This document shows, in pieces, positions 8,358 through 16,730 of a stretch of 64,000 nt of DNA. The stretch is from RGIG1993 sp964564225. Lineage in GTDB: Bacteria; Bacillota; Clostridia; Oscillospirales; CAG-272. Position numbers and translations under genes: made by a program. How positions within the stretch are numbered: the stretch's first letter is position 1; each line of letters opens with the position of its first letter. Under the pieces are notes generated by a model. The model made no database searches and had not been told where the DNA came from. It saw only the letters and a program-made list of their open reading frames with translations. Where the stretch lies: contig CAZMAF010000001.1 in NCBI GenBank assembly GCA_964564225.1, positions 1 through 64,000 of the forward strand, read 5' to 3'.

Positions 8358-9650
8358 ATGAAAAAATCAAACCAAAAGGGCTTCACGATCGTTGAGCTTG
8401 TCATTGTTATTGCCGTCATTGCGATTCTTGCAGCAGTTTTGATCCCTACGTTTGCAAGTCTTGTCAAGAAGGCAAATCTTTCAAATGATAAATCGTTTGT
8501 GAAAAACGTGAACACCACGCTCTTAATCGAGAGTGATGCGGCATCCTTTGCTACGGCGGGCGATGCAATCAATGCGCTCAACAGAAACGGCTTCAGCGGC
8601 AAGTACACCACGTATTCCGGCGGCTATCACTATTGCTACAGCCTCGAAAACAACAAAATGTACCTTCTCGATGAAAGCAATACGGTTGTTTATCCCGAAG
8701 AAAACGTAACGGTTTCCTCTCTTTGGGGGCTTTACACCGACAATCGCACCTCTGTGGTTGACGGTATTACCAAGTACGTTGCTATGACGAATATCACCAA
8801 CAGCGAGCATTATAACGACGTATTTGCAAGCGGTACATACACGATTGATCTGAACGGCTACTTCATTTCGGTTACGGCAGACGATGCTGTGAAAAACAAC
8901 GTGTCGGTTGAAAACGGTGTCCTGATCAACGGCGCGACCGCAGGCGAAGACGTGAACGAAGGCTATACGCTGTTTGAAAGCGCAGAAGACCGCATTGAGA
9001 CAGCCGAGCTTGATGCGATCGCAAGTGTTGACGGAAGCACGAAAACGATCAAAAATACGATCTTTACGAAGCGTGTATACATTAACGCAAGATCTACCAA
9101 TTACGTATTTGACAACTGTATTTTCTACGGCGGAGCAGCGCTTAACTTTGATGATGCAAGCGGAACTAATGACGGTATCATTGCTGAGATTAAAAATTGC
9201 AGCTTTATTGATATCGGTGAAGCTTGGGCAATTCTTTCGCACAGATCTCTGACGGTTACCGGCTGTACCTTTACCAACCTCACCTCGCGCGGTGCAATTC
9301 AGGTTCAGGAAAACAGTAACAATATGACGGTTTCGATTTCCGACTGTACCTTTAGCGGCACGGCAGGCGTGTATCCGACGATTCGATTTGTCGGCAAAGA
9401 CCCCAGATGCTCGAACACCAATGCAGGTGTTGTAAGCTTCATGCTTTTCGGTAACAGCTTTACCGCGCTGAACAAATCAACGGGCTTGATCGGTTTCAGC
9501 GGTACAGGCTCTACCCTTTACAATTACAGCGGCAGCGGCGTAACCGTAACGATATCCAACAATACGATTGCCGAAAATATTTCTGCTGATCAGTACGTTG
9601 TAACAGCAGGTGACGATAATACGCTTGCTACTTTGTTTGGCGGTAATTGA
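8358..9650 (+). CDS. Type IV prepilin-like protein with a C-terminal beta-helix-like region
   Basis: Secreted or surface-anchored protein of 430 residues. The start at ATG 8358 follows AAGGAG by 6 bases; the open frame extends 14 codons upstream without a Shine-Dalgarno sequence. The N-terminus KSNQKG|FTIVELVIVIAVI is a prepilin-peptidase site (cleavage after G, E at +5) followed by the hydrophobic pilin helix. After about residue 200 the sequence turns into short repeats rich in N, T, S and aromatic residues, such as DNCIFYGG, KNCSFIDI, TGCTFTNL and SDCTFSGT, the look of a right-handed parallel beta-helix. No pilus assembly genes are nearby, so the export machinery must be elsewhere. The function is unknown; adhesion or glycan binding is only a guess. 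Confidence 0.85.
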   Translation: MKKSNQKGFTIVELVIVIAVIAILAAVLIPTFASLVKKANLSNDKSFVKNVNTTLLIESDAASFATAGDAINALNRNGFSGKYTTYSGGYHYCYSLENNKMYLLDESNTVVYPEENVTVSSLWGLYTDNRTSVVDGITKYVAMTNITNSEHYNDVFASGTYTIDLNGYFISVTADDAVKNNVSVENGVLINGATAGEDVNEGYTLFESAEDRIETAELDAIASVDGSTKTIKNTIFTKRVYINARSTNYVFDNCIFYGGAALNFDDASGTNDGIIAEIKNCSFIDIGEAWAILSHRSLTVTGCTFTNLTSRGAIQVQENSNNMTVSISDCTFSGTAGVYPTIRFVGKDPRCSNTNAGVVSFMLFGNSFTALNKSTGLIGFSGTGSTLYNYSGSGVTVTISNNTIAENISADQYVVTAGDDNTLATLFGGN

Positions 9651-9658
9651 TTGATCTT

Positions 9659-9699
9659 AAAAAAACTGACATCGCTATCTGGCGATGTCAGTTTTTTTT
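9659..9699 (+). terminator. Terminator of the pilin-like gene
   Basis: AAAAAAACTGACATCGC pairs perfectly with GCGATGTCAGTTTTTTT (17 bp, 6-base loop), 9 bases after the stop codon. The U-run and the A-run allow use on both strands. Confidence 0.92.
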
Positions 9700-9745
9700 A
9701 ATAAGTGTGTCTGCCGAACGGTCGGTTGAGATGAAGGAAGTTCTT

Positions 9746-10111
9746 TTATTCTTCTACGATTTCGCCGTTGGGAGCGTTGTGCTTGACGCTTTCGATGCCT
9801 TTGTGGCAGTTTTGCTTGGTGGTATAGCCCTCGGAGGCAAGAATGATCTCGCCGTTGCGTGCCTTCAGGTGAAAACGAAATTCGCCCGCTTTATCGAGAT
9901 AAATCTGATATTTCGGATGCGTAAGGGTTTCAAAGCCCTGAAGCGTCGTGTCTTCGATATGTACGTTAGCATTTTCCATAACGCTGGCGATGCCAATGAG
10001 TGCTGCCGCTTTGGTGGTGTAGATTTCGGATGTTCCGATGATCTCGTGATTGTCTGCCTTCAGATTAAAGTGAAAGCCGCTTGTTTTTTTCGTAATTATG
10101 AATTTTCCCAT
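9746..10111 (-). CDS. YegP/DUF1508 family protein, two tandem domains
   Basis: Small cytosolic protein of 121 residues made of two copies of the DUF1508 (UPF0339) motif: FHFNLKADNHEIIGTSEIYTTK in the first half and FRFHLKARNGEIILASEGYTTK in the second. The biochemical role of the family is not known. AAAGGAGC lies 7-8 bases before the ATG on the minus strand, and a TTGACA-18-TACAAT promoter precedes it. The longer opposite-strand open frame over the same bases is a shadow. Confidence 0.88.
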   Translation of the reverse strand: MGKFIITKKTSGFHFNLKADNHEIIGTSEIYTTKAAALIGIASVMENANVHIEDTTLQGFETLTHPKYQIYLDKAGEFRFHLKARNGEIILASEGYTTKQNCHKGIESVKHNAPNGEIVEE

Positions 10112-10145
10112 AGTTGCGCTCCTTTTCCCATAATGCGTTTTCTTT

Positions 10146-10175
10146 ATTGTAGCACGAAAATAGAGAAATTGTCAA
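10146..10175 (-). promoter_or_regulatory. Promoter of the YegP-like gene
   Basis: On the minus strand TTGACA (complement of 10170-10175), 18 bases, TACAAT (complement of 10146-10151), 35 bases before the start codon. Confidence 0.75.
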
Positions 10176-10197
10176 GAGAAATTTATTCACTGTGTAA

Positions 10198-10227
10198 TTG
10201 ACAAAGCGACTGTTTTTATGGTATACT
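10198..10227 (+). promoter_or_regulatory. Promoter of the YGQ-repeat protein gene
   Basis: TTGACA (10198-10203), 18 bases, TATACT (10222-10227), about 37 bases before ATG 10265 and back to back with the YegP-like promoter. Confidence 0.75.
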
Positions 10228-10264
10228 GTAAAAAAGAATTTTTGTGACAGAAAAAGAGGTTTGT

Positions 10265-11102
10265 ATGAAATCAACGGCTAAGGTATTTTTGATTTTGAGC
10301 GCGATCTGGGGCGGGTTGTCTGCTTTTACCGGTCTTGCGACTTTGGCGATGGGAAGTGCTGCTGAAGGTATTATCAGTATTGTCAGCGGCGTGATGGCGT
10401 TTAGTGTTTCTCTGATCGCCCTTCGCTGTCTGAAAAGAGCGAAAACGCGCCGCGACCTTCGTGGAATTGGTATTCTGACACTTCTTTTTGCCAATATCGT
10501 GGCGGGCATTTTGTTTCTCTGTATGAATGAATACGAGCTTGGTGATACGCGCTCGCGCTATTACGGACAGCCACCTTACGGACAGCCACCTTACGGACAG
10601 CAGCCTTACGGACAGCCACCTTACGGACAGCCACCTTACGGACAGCAGCCTTACGGACAGCAGCCCTACGGACAGCAGCCTTACGGACAGCAGCCCTACG
10701 GACAGCAGCCTTACGGACAGCAACCCTACGGACAGCAGCCCTACGGACAGCAGCCTTACGGACAGCAGCCCTACGGACAGCNNNNNNNNNNNNNNNNNNN
10801 NNNNNNNNNNNNNNNNNNNNNNNNNNNNNNNNNNNNNNNNNNNNNNNNNNNNNNNNNNNNNNNNNNNNNNNNNNNNNNNNNGACAGCAGCCTTACGGACA
10901 GCAGCCCTACGGACAGCAGCCTTACGGACAGCAGCCTTACGGACAGCAGCCTTACGGACAGCAGCCATATAATCCAAACGTCCCCCCTTACGGCGGTATG
11001 TACGGCGCGCCCTATGCCGCAAAAAAAGAGGAAGCCACGACCGATACATCCTCCGATACGGAAGACGACGTTTCGGGTGATACGCCAACCGATATGCCTT
11101 AA
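10265..11102 (+). CDS. Membrane protein with YGQ(P/Q)P repeat tail, interrupted by assembly gap
   Basis: Start ATG 10265. Residues 1-90 hold probably three hydrophobic segments (about 5-30, 37-55 and 68-88) with a short basic loop between the second and third. From 10562 the tail is a 15-base tandem repeat coding YGQPP or YGQQP: 14 full units before the gap and about five after it. It then ends in a P/Y-rich and acidic T/S/D-rich C-terminus (stop 11100-11102). Frames on the two sides of the 100-N gap differ by one base, which the arbitrary gap length explains. Proline/glutamine/tyrosine repeat tails are known in bacterial membrane proteins of unknown role and are probably disordered. Confidence 0.75.
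10562..10967 (+). repeat. 15-bp tandem repeat array (TACGGACAGCAGCCY)
   Basis: About 14.7 units before the gap and 5.7 after it, varying mainly at CAG/CCA and the last base. Units stay in coding register on each side. Arrays of this kind break short-read assembly, which explains the N run. Confidence 0.97.
10782..10881. other. Assembly gap (100 N)
   Basis: Exactly 100 unknown bases, a conventional scaffold placeholder, lying inside the tandem repeat. If the array is in register throughout, the real missing length must be 9 more than a multiple of 15, so 100 cannot be true. Confidence 0.98.
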
Positions 11103-11107
11103 TAATG

Positions 11108-11145
11108 AAACCCTCTCCTTTCATCCGAAAGGAGAGGGTTTTATC
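11108..11145 (+). terminator. Terminator after the YGQ-repeat gene
   Basis: AAACCCTCTCCTTT pairs with AAAGGAGAGGGTTT (14 bp, 6-base loop), 5 bases after the stop. Confidence 0.88.
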
Positions 11146-11343
11146 ATGGTGGGGGACGTAAAATGGATTTTGCGGTTTTGATGATTTTTGCGAGTGCTTT
11201 TAATTCGTCGGGGGGTACAGTCGGAAAGCAGACTGTCGATCAGAAACATGAAAATGTGTTCGATTTATTTAGTTGCCGTAAACCAATTCGTCAAAGGCGA
11301 CGTTCAGTGCGTTTGCAATGCTGACAAGCGTCGGTGGATGACG
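11144..11343 (-). pseudogene. Remnant of an XRE (Cro/CI-type) regulator, C-terminal half only
   Basis: Reading the minus strand in three successive frames recovers a typical helix-turn-helix regulator tail: PPTLVSIANALNVAFDELVYGN then a stop, then EHIFMFLIDSLLSDCT, then after a C-run slippage PDELKALAKIIKTAKSIL. The order and wording match the end of XRE proteins of clostridia. The N-terminal half of the HTH is missing; instead the sequence abuts the 3' end of the flippase gene, whose last codons run through it in another frame. At least two frameshifts and one stop make it non-functional. Confidence 0.7.
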
Positions 11344-12839
11344 GGGAGTTTTTTAAGGATGAAAAGGATGGACAAATAGAGAGAAAAAAATACAAATATG
11401 GCAAAAAACAGGGATAATTTATCGTCCGGTGGGCAAAAGGGGAGCAAAAGGGTTAAAAGCTTGGCGGAAAGGATGGCGGCACTCAGGGGGAGCGCAACCG
11501 TTTTCCACAGCGACACGGTGGGCGGCGCGACACGGTAAAGTCTTGTTGCGCTGAAGGAAAAATTCACGATCTCGCAGAAGATGATATTGAAGACGTAGCC
11601 GTACAGACCGAAACGCGGCACGGTAATGAAAGCAAGCGCTACGCCGAGAAGGGAATCCAGAAGATTGATGCGCATTGAAAAAAGCTGTTCGTTCGCGCCC
11701 TTCAAGACCGAGTCAACGGCGGTATCGCTATACATAATGGGTACGAGCGGTGCGAGCAGAGCAATGAGCTTTCCCGCCTCCTTGCTTTGACAGAGTGTTT
11801 CACCGATTGCGTTTGATAGTGTGAGAAGAATTGCTGCAACGCCGATACCGAAAGCGGCGGTGAAGGAGACTGCCGACGAGGCGCTTTGTGAGAGCGCTGT
11901 TTTGTCTTCAATTGCCTTTTGCCGAGCCACTTCAGGTACGAGCAGACTGCAAAAGGGGGTTAAAAGGGCGTAGGGAAAGAGTATGATGGGGAGCGCCATG
12001 GCTTCCAGCACGCCAAAGGCGGCGAGCGCTTCGCTTTGTGAAAGTCCGAAGCGGATCAGCCCTTTGGGAATGAAAAGATGTTCGATTGTTACAAGCGCCG
12101 AACGAAAATAAGAGGAAAAGGCGATGGGGAGGGCGATTGCCAGCAGTTTTTTGTTATATTCGCGCGGAAGATCGGCGCGTTTGCCTTCTAAATGCTTTCG
12201 TTCATCAAGATAAGCGAGAAGGGCTGAGGCAAGGCAGGAAACAATATCGGAGATTGCTCCGCCGAGTACGACGAAAAGACAGAGGGTAGACAGCTCCTTC
12301 GGTGCAAAATAGGTGATAGCGCCGGCAGAGAGAAAAATGCGGCAAAACTGTTCGAGAAGTTGGATGGCTGCGGATTTTGACACGCGCCTGACGGCTGTAA
12401 AATAACCGGAAAAAGAGGAGGACAGCGCAAGGAACGGAAGGCTTACTGCAAGGGCGCGAAGCGAGGGGATCGTGCGGCTGTCGCCAAGCACGCTTTTACC
12501 GAGAAAATCGGCAAGCGAAAAAAGCAAAAGAAAGGCGAGAATTCCGAAAAAGAGAGCATAGCGCCGGCATTTTCTGAAGGCGCTTCGTGCTTCTTCTTTC
12601 TTTCCCTTGCCGAGAGCCTCCGACACCAGCCGTGTGGTCAGGAGCGAAACGCCTCCCGTGGCAAGCGTAACGGCGAAGGAAAAGAGATTCATGACGAGCG
12701 AAAAAAGTCCGATACCTTCCTCGCCGAGCGCGCTTTTCAGATAGAGATTGAAGGAAAGCGAGATCGAGCGCATCAAAATTGCTGTCGCCGAAAGGATGAG
12801 TGTATTTTGTAAAAAACGCCGAAGCTCCCCTTTTTGCAT
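11304..12839 (-). CDS. MATE/SpoVB-like lipid-linked polysaccharide flippase
   Basis: Integral membrane protein of 511 residues with about 12-14 predicted helices, of the oligosaccharide-flippase/SpoVB/MurJ superfamily; it should move a lipid-linked glycan across the membrane. ATG at 12839 has AAGGAG upstream. The last dozen residues (ending HRRLSALQTH) are encoded by sequence that in another frame is a decayed XRE regulator, so the natural C-terminus was probably replaced after a deletion. A second SpoVB-like gene lies at 60481. Confidence 0.85.
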   Translation of the reverse strand: MQKGELRRFLQNTLILSATAILMRSISLSFNLYLKSALGEEGIGLFSLVMNLFSFAVTLATGGVSLLTTRLVSEALGKGKKEEARSAFRKCRRYALFFGILAFLLLFSLADFLGKSVLGDSRTIPSLRALAVSLPFLALSSSFSGYFTAVRRVSKSAAIQLLEQFCRIFLSAGAITYFAPKELSTLCLFVVLGGAISDIVSCLASALLAYLDERKHLEGKRADLPREYNKKLLAIALPIAFSSYFRSALVTIEHLFIPKGLIRFGLSQSEALAAFGVLEAMALPIILFPYALLTPFCSLLVPEVARQKAIEDKTALSQSASSAVSFTAAFGIGVAAILLTLSNAIGETLCQSKEAGKLIALLAPLVPIMYSDTAVDSVLKGANEQLFSMRINLLDSLLGVALAFITVPRFGLYGYVFNIIFCEIVNFSFSATRLYRVAPPTVSLWKTVALPLSAAILSAKLLTLLLPFCPPDDKLSLFFAIFVFFSLYLSILFILKKLPVIHRRLSALQTH

Positions 12840-12901
12840 AAAAAGACTCCTTGTTCTGATAAGAATACTCGAAATATATGCAAAAGTCTTTTAAAATAGT
12901 C

Positions 12902-12930
12902 TTGCTTTTTTTGGGAGTTTAGGGTAAAAT
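12902..12930 (+). promoter_or_regulatory. Promoter of the FTR-like gene
   Basis: TTGCTT (12902-12907), 17 bases, TAAAAT (12925-12930), about 32 bases before ATG 12962. Confidence 0.6.
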
Positions 12931-12961
12931 AGAAGTAGTGTTTTGAAAAGAAGGAGTTTTT

Positions 12962-13159
12962 ATGAAAATTCGTCTGAACGAAAACGAGGAGGTCGTGAAG
13001 ACCGTAAAGGAAGGACTTGCCGCGCGCGGCGGGCACTGTCCCTGCCGATTGGAAATGAGTGAAGATACCAAGTGCATCTGCAGGGAGTTTCGCGCACAGA
13101 TGGCTGACCCCGATTTTGAGGGTTATTGCCACTGCATGCTTTACTATAAGGAAAAATAA
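12962..13159 (+). CDS. Small ferredoxin-thioredoxin-reductase catalytic-chain-like protein
   Basis: A 65-residue protein with three C-x-C pairs: CPC (26-28), CIC (38-40) and CHC (56-58). This is the cysteine set of the ferredoxin-thioredoxin reductase beta chain, which binds a 4Fe-4S cluster beside a redox disulfide. Total span from first to last cysteine (32) equals the plant/cyanobacterial enzyme, but the middle pair is shifted (spacing 9 and 15 instead of 16 and 8). GAAGGAG lies 6 bases before the ATG. It likely reduces a thioredoxin-like partner with ferredoxin electrons; the partner is not adjacent. Confidence 0.8.
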   Translation: MKIRLNENEEVVKTVKEGLAARGGHCPCRLEMSEDTKCICREFRAQMADPDFEGYCHCMLYYKEK

Positions 13160-13215
13160 TTTTTTGTACGTTTGATCTTGTACTGTGACAGAAGAAGGAA
13201 AGTAGAGGTAGATTT

Positions 13216-14820
13216 ATGACAAAGAGAGTTCTCATCGGTACGGCTTGGCCGTATGCCAATAATCATCTGCACGTCGGTCACTTAGCGGCGCTTTTGCCGA
13301 GTGACGTGCTTGCGCGCTATTCGCGTATGAAGGGCTATGAAACGGTGATGGTTTCGGGCTCGGATATGCACGGTACGCCGATTACCGAGCGCGCCAAGAA
13401 GGAGGGTGTTTCGCCTGCCGAGATCGCGGGCACTTATCACGCCGAGTTCGTTGACAATTTTGAAAAAATGATGTTTACCTTCGATCTGTATACCAATACC
13501 GACACCGATTATCATAAGAAGACGGTGCAGGAATTTCTCGGTATGATTGATAAGAACGGGTATTTGTATGAAACCACCGAAGGTCAGGACTACTGCGAGG
13601 AATGCGGTAAGTTTCTTTCTGACCGTGAGCTTGAGGGTAAATGTCCCGATTGCGGTAAGGTAACGCGCGGTGACCAGTGCGAGTTCTGTATGGCGACCTT
13701 TGATGCGGATAAAATGACTGACAAGGTTTGTCGCACCTGCAAAAAGGCGACGGTACAGCGTACCAATAAGCATCTGATGTTCCGTTTGTCCGCTTTTCAG
13801 GAAGGCATTGAGGCTTTTGCCGCTAAATACGGTATGGAATGGCGTTGGAACGCTATCAATGAAACCAAGAAGTATCTTGATCAGGGTCTTCCCGACAGAG
13901 CGGTTACCCGCGATCTCGATTGGGGTGTTGAAGTACCTCTGCCCGGTTATGAGACCAAGCGTGTTTACGTCTGGTTTGAGGCGGTGCTTGGCTATCTTAC
14001 CACCTGTAAGAGAGTTTGTGAGGAACGCGGTATTGATTTCAACGAGTTTATGAAGAAGGACTCGGGTCTTTCGGCATACTACGTACACGGCAAGGATAAT
14101 ATTCCTTTCCATACCGTTATTTTCCCTGCGCTTCAGATGGCGATTGATCCCGAAATGCAGCTTCCCACGCATATCGTATCGAGTGAGTATGTCAATATGA
14201 ACGATGAAAAGATGTCGAAATCGAAGGGTAATCTGATCTCGGTCAGCGACCTTGCTGAAAATTATCCCATTGATGCCGTCCGTTTCTACACGATGCTTTA
14301 CAATCCGGAGAAGCGTGACGTTAACTTCTCGATTTCCGATATGATTATGACCTTCAATAAGTTCCTTTGCGGCGGCTTCGGTAACTTTGTCAACCGTAAC
14401 CTTTCCTTCCTTGTGAAAAAATTTGAGGGCGTTGTTCCCGCCGGAAAAGTCGAGGATGAGGTGAAAGCGCACGTTGAGGGACTGTATACGACGATTGGCG
14501 ATATGATTGAAAAGGGCGAGCTTCGCTCGGCTACTGAGGCGATGGTTGAGTTCATTCAATATGCGAATAAGTATTACGATGAGGCGAAGCCTTGGGTGGC
14601 GGCGAAGGAGGATCTCACTCGTTTCGGTGATATTACCGCTACTTGCCTCTATATGATCGCGAATATGGCAAATCTGTTTGCTCCCGTGATCCCCGTCGGT
14701 ACGGATGCGCTTCGTAAGATGCTCTCGCTTCCCGAAGCAAAGTGGGAGGTAATTACTTTACCTGAAACCTTTACGCTGGGCGATATCGCGATCCTCTATA
14801 CCAAGATCGACGAAAAGTAA
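13216..14820 (+). CDS. metG: Methionyl-tRNA synthetase
   Basis: Charges tRNA-Met. It has 534 residues, with a HVGH version of the HIGH motif near residue 21 and KMSKS at 332-336. The connective domain carries four CxxC knuckles (CEECGK, CPDCGK, CEFCMA, CRTCKK), so it should bind two zinc ions. The C-terminal tRNA-binding OB domain found in about 650-residue forms is absent. No T-box or other leader was seen in the 56 bases upstream; GAAGGAAAG provides the ribosome site. Confidence 0.97.
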   Translation: MTKRVLIGTAWPYANNHLHVGHLAALLPSDVLARYSRMKGYETVMVSGSDMHGTPITERAKKEGVSPAEIAGTYHAEFVDNFEKMMFTFDLYTNTDTDYHKKTVQEFLGMIDKNGYLYETTEGQDYCEECGKFLSDRELEGKCPDCGKVTRGDQCEFCMATFDADKMTDKVCRTCKKATVQRTNKHLMFRLSAFQEGIEAFAAKYGMEWRWNAINETKKYLDQGLPDRAVTRDLDWGVEVPLPGYETKRVYVWFEAVLGYLTTCKRVCEERGIDFNEFMKKDSGLSAYYVHGKDNIPFHTVIFPALQMAIDPEMQLPTHIVSSEYVNMNDEKMSKSKGNLISVSDLAENYPIDAVRFYTMLYNPEKRDVNFSISDMIMTFNKFLCGGFGNFVNRNLSFLVKKFEGVVPAGKVEDEVKAHVEGLYTTIGDMIEKGELRSATEAMVEFIQYANKYYDEAKPWVAAKEDLTRFGDITATCLYMIANMANLFAPVIPVGTDALRKMLSLPEAKWEVITLPETFTLGDIAILYTKIDEK

Positions 14821-14835
14821 GCGTTCAATAATGAT

Positions 14836-14874
14836 AAAACCGCCGCAGACGATACAATTGTCCGCGGCGGTTTT
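14836..14874. terminator. Shared terminator between metG and the converging membrane-protein gene
   Basis: AAAACCGCCGCAGAC pairs with GTCCGCGGCGGTTTT (14 of 15 bp) around a 9-base loop, with A/U runs on both sides. Confidence 0.88.
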
Positions 14875-15712
14875 ATGATGCTTTACCGTTTTTTGGGGGT
14901 GGCGTTTTATATTTGGGAATAAATTGTCTTGCAAATTTGCCTCTGCCGCGATATTTAACGTAAAAAAAGCCGATGATGCTGAAGACGGTAGCGCCAATGA
15001 AGTTGACGAAAAGATCCTTCATCGTATCAATCAGACCGATATCGAGATAACCGTCAATCGTGACGGTATTGCCGTCCTTCATCGTGATTACGGTCTTGAC
15101 GATATTTTCAAGTGCTGTTACGCGATTCTTTCTCTCAGAATCAAAGCGGATGGAATAGATGCTTGTGATGAGGCTGTCCTTTTGCATATCCTTGAGCATC
15201 AGTGAATCAATGCTGAATTCGATGAATTCCCACGCAACACCGACCGTCATTGAGAAACAAAAGGCGACGAAGGCGAGAAAAACGGGGGATACTTCCTGAC
15301 TTTTCGATTTTCCGCGGCTTAAAATATCAACGAGCGAAAAACCGAATGCCGCGAACATAAAGCCGCAGACGGTATGAAGCAGGGTATCCCAGATGGGTAC
15401 GCGCTCGTAGAAGTTGGCGATTTCTCCGAGGACTTCCGCCGCGAAGACGAAAACGAAGGCGATGATCTCAAGCGCTGTCGGTAATTCGATATGCGCGGTT
15501 TTTTCAACAAGAGGCGGAATGAAATAGAGAAGAACGGCAAGAAAGGAAATGAAGACGTTTTCCCACCGTCCTATGAATGCCGAGCGAAGTGCGACAGTGC
15601 CGGTCAGAACGAGCAGAACGAGATAAACGCGGTATGCGTTTTGGTTTTGGCGCATTTCGTGAAAAAGCGAAGGGCTTTGACGGTCAGCGCGTTTTTTTGT
15701 TTTTTTTGACAC
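14873..15712 (-). CDS. Conserved integral membrane protein, DUF2238-like
   Basis: A 279-residue protein with a charged N-terminus and about six membrane segments. The segment WDTLLHTVCGFMFAAFGF and a later VGVAWEFIEF resemble the D-x-x-x-H and W-E-x-x-E motifs of the DUF2238/YjdF group, where acidic and histidine residues lie within helices. A soluble loop of about 55 residues separates the last two segments. The function is unknown. The coding end touches the shared terminator with metG. Confidence 0.7.
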   Translation of the reverse strand: MSKKTKKRADRQSPSLFHEMRQNQNAYRVYLVLLVLTGTVALRSAFIGRWENVFISFLAVLLYFIPPLVEKTAHIELPTALEIIAFVFVFAAEVLGEIANFYERVPIWDTLLHTVCGFMFAAFGFSLVDILSRGKSKSQEVSPVFLAFVAFCFSMTVGVAWEFIEFSIDSLMLKDMQKDSLITSIYSIRFDSERKNRVTALENIVKTVITMKDGNTVTIDGYLDIGLIDTMKDLFVNFIGATVFSIIGFFYVKYRGRGKFARQFIPKYKTPPPKNGKAS

Positions 15713-15922
15713 GTTTTTTCCTTTCTTGTGTATGGGATACGATTATATCATAGTATGGGATGTGTTTTGAAATATTTTGCATTTTTGAATAAAGTTTTTC
15801 GGCATTTTTCAGAAGTTTAATTTCAGAGAGTGAATGAATTTATCAATAAAAAATGATAAATTAAAAAAATTCAAAAAAAATAAAAAAATTATAAAAAAAT
15901 TCTTTTATTTTTGAAAAAAGTG

Positions 15923-15931
15923 TGCTATAAT
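15923..15931 (+). promoter_or_regulatory. Extended -10 promoter element before the CofE-like gene
   Basis: TGCTATAAT, an extended -10, after an A/T-rich stretch (15830-15920) without a good -35. It lies 52 bases before ATG 15984. Confidence 0.55.
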
Positions 15932-15983
15932 CATTCCAGAGCCTATTTCAATCGGTTCAGGACATCGAATCAGTGGGGACAGT

Positions 15984-16700
15984 ATGCAGAACGAATTACC
16001 GATCAACGAAGGAAAACAGATTGCCGTCACACTTGACGGCATCAGCTATCAGCGCATTCCCATCAAAACCAAGCTCATTGTCAAGGACGACGATATTGCA
16101 AAGGTTGCCAAGGAAAGCGCGGGGGCGTATCTGAAGGAAGGAGATATTCTTTTTATTTCCGAAAAGGCGGTTGCCTGCTCGCAAGGTCGCGCCATTCCGA
16201 TGGCAGATATTAAACCGCGCCGTCTTGCCAGGTTTTTGACGAAATTTGTATATAAAAGTCCTTACGGCATTGGACTCGGTATTCCCGAAACGATGGAAAT
16301 GGCGCTTCGTGAATGCGGTGTTTTGCGTATTCTTTTTGCGGCGGGCTGTTCTGCTCTCGGCAAGCTGTTCCGTCGGCGGGGATGGTTTTATAAGGTGGCG
16401 GGCTATAAGGCGCGCTCAATCGACGGTCCTACGCAGAATACGATACCGCCCTATAACAACTACGTCGTGCTGGGTCCGAAAAAGCCAAACGAGGTAGCAA
16501 AGACTGTTTCGGATAAGCTCGGCTGTACGGTTTTGGTCGTCGACATCAACGATATTGACGGCGTGATTCTCGGATCATCGGACAAAACGCTTGATCGATC
16601 GCTTTTTGTCCGTATTTTAAAGGATAATCCGCTCGGGCAGGACTGTCAGCAGACACCGATGGGCATTATCCGTCGAAGCAACGATATTTTGGGAAATTAA
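15984..16700 (+). CDS. CofE-like F420-0:gamma-glutamyl ligase family protein
   Basis: A 238-residue member of the CofE/FbiB ligase fold: IKTKLI near the N-terminus, GDILFISEKAVACSQGR for the nucleotide/metal site, a YKARSIDGPT segment and a conserved DINDIDG near residue 195. In F420-making organisms the enzyme adds glutamate to F420-0. No other F420 genes are in view and Clostridia generally lack F420, so the substrate here is probably different. The Lrp-type gene 30 bases downstream may be co-transcribed. Confidence 0.75.
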   Translation: MQNELPINEGKQIAVTLDGISYQRIPIKTKLIVKDDDIAKVAKESAGAYLKEGDILFISEKAVACSQGRAIPMADIKPRRLARFLTKFVYKSPYGIGLGIPETMEMALRECGVLRILFAAGCSALGKLFRRRGWFYKVAGYKARSIDGPTQNTIPPYNNYVVLGPKKPNEVAKTVSDKLGCTVLVVDINDIDGVILGSSDKTLDRSLFVRILKDNPLGQDCQQTPMGIIRRSNDILGN

Positions 16701-16730
16701 TCCCTCCATATAAAAAGAAAGGAATAAAAA

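Noticed and set aside
9647..10201. 184-codon plus-strand frame over the YegP-like gene
   Set aside because: The minus-strand protein has two recognisable repeats, a ribosome site and a promoter; the plus frame is its shadow.
10562..10967. CRISPR-like array
   Set aside because: The 15-bp units are contiguous, code for YGQ(P/Q)P and have no spacers.
13160..13215. T-box leader before metG
   Set aside because: Only 56 bases, with no specifier stem or T-box sequence; no T-box was recognised elsewhere either.
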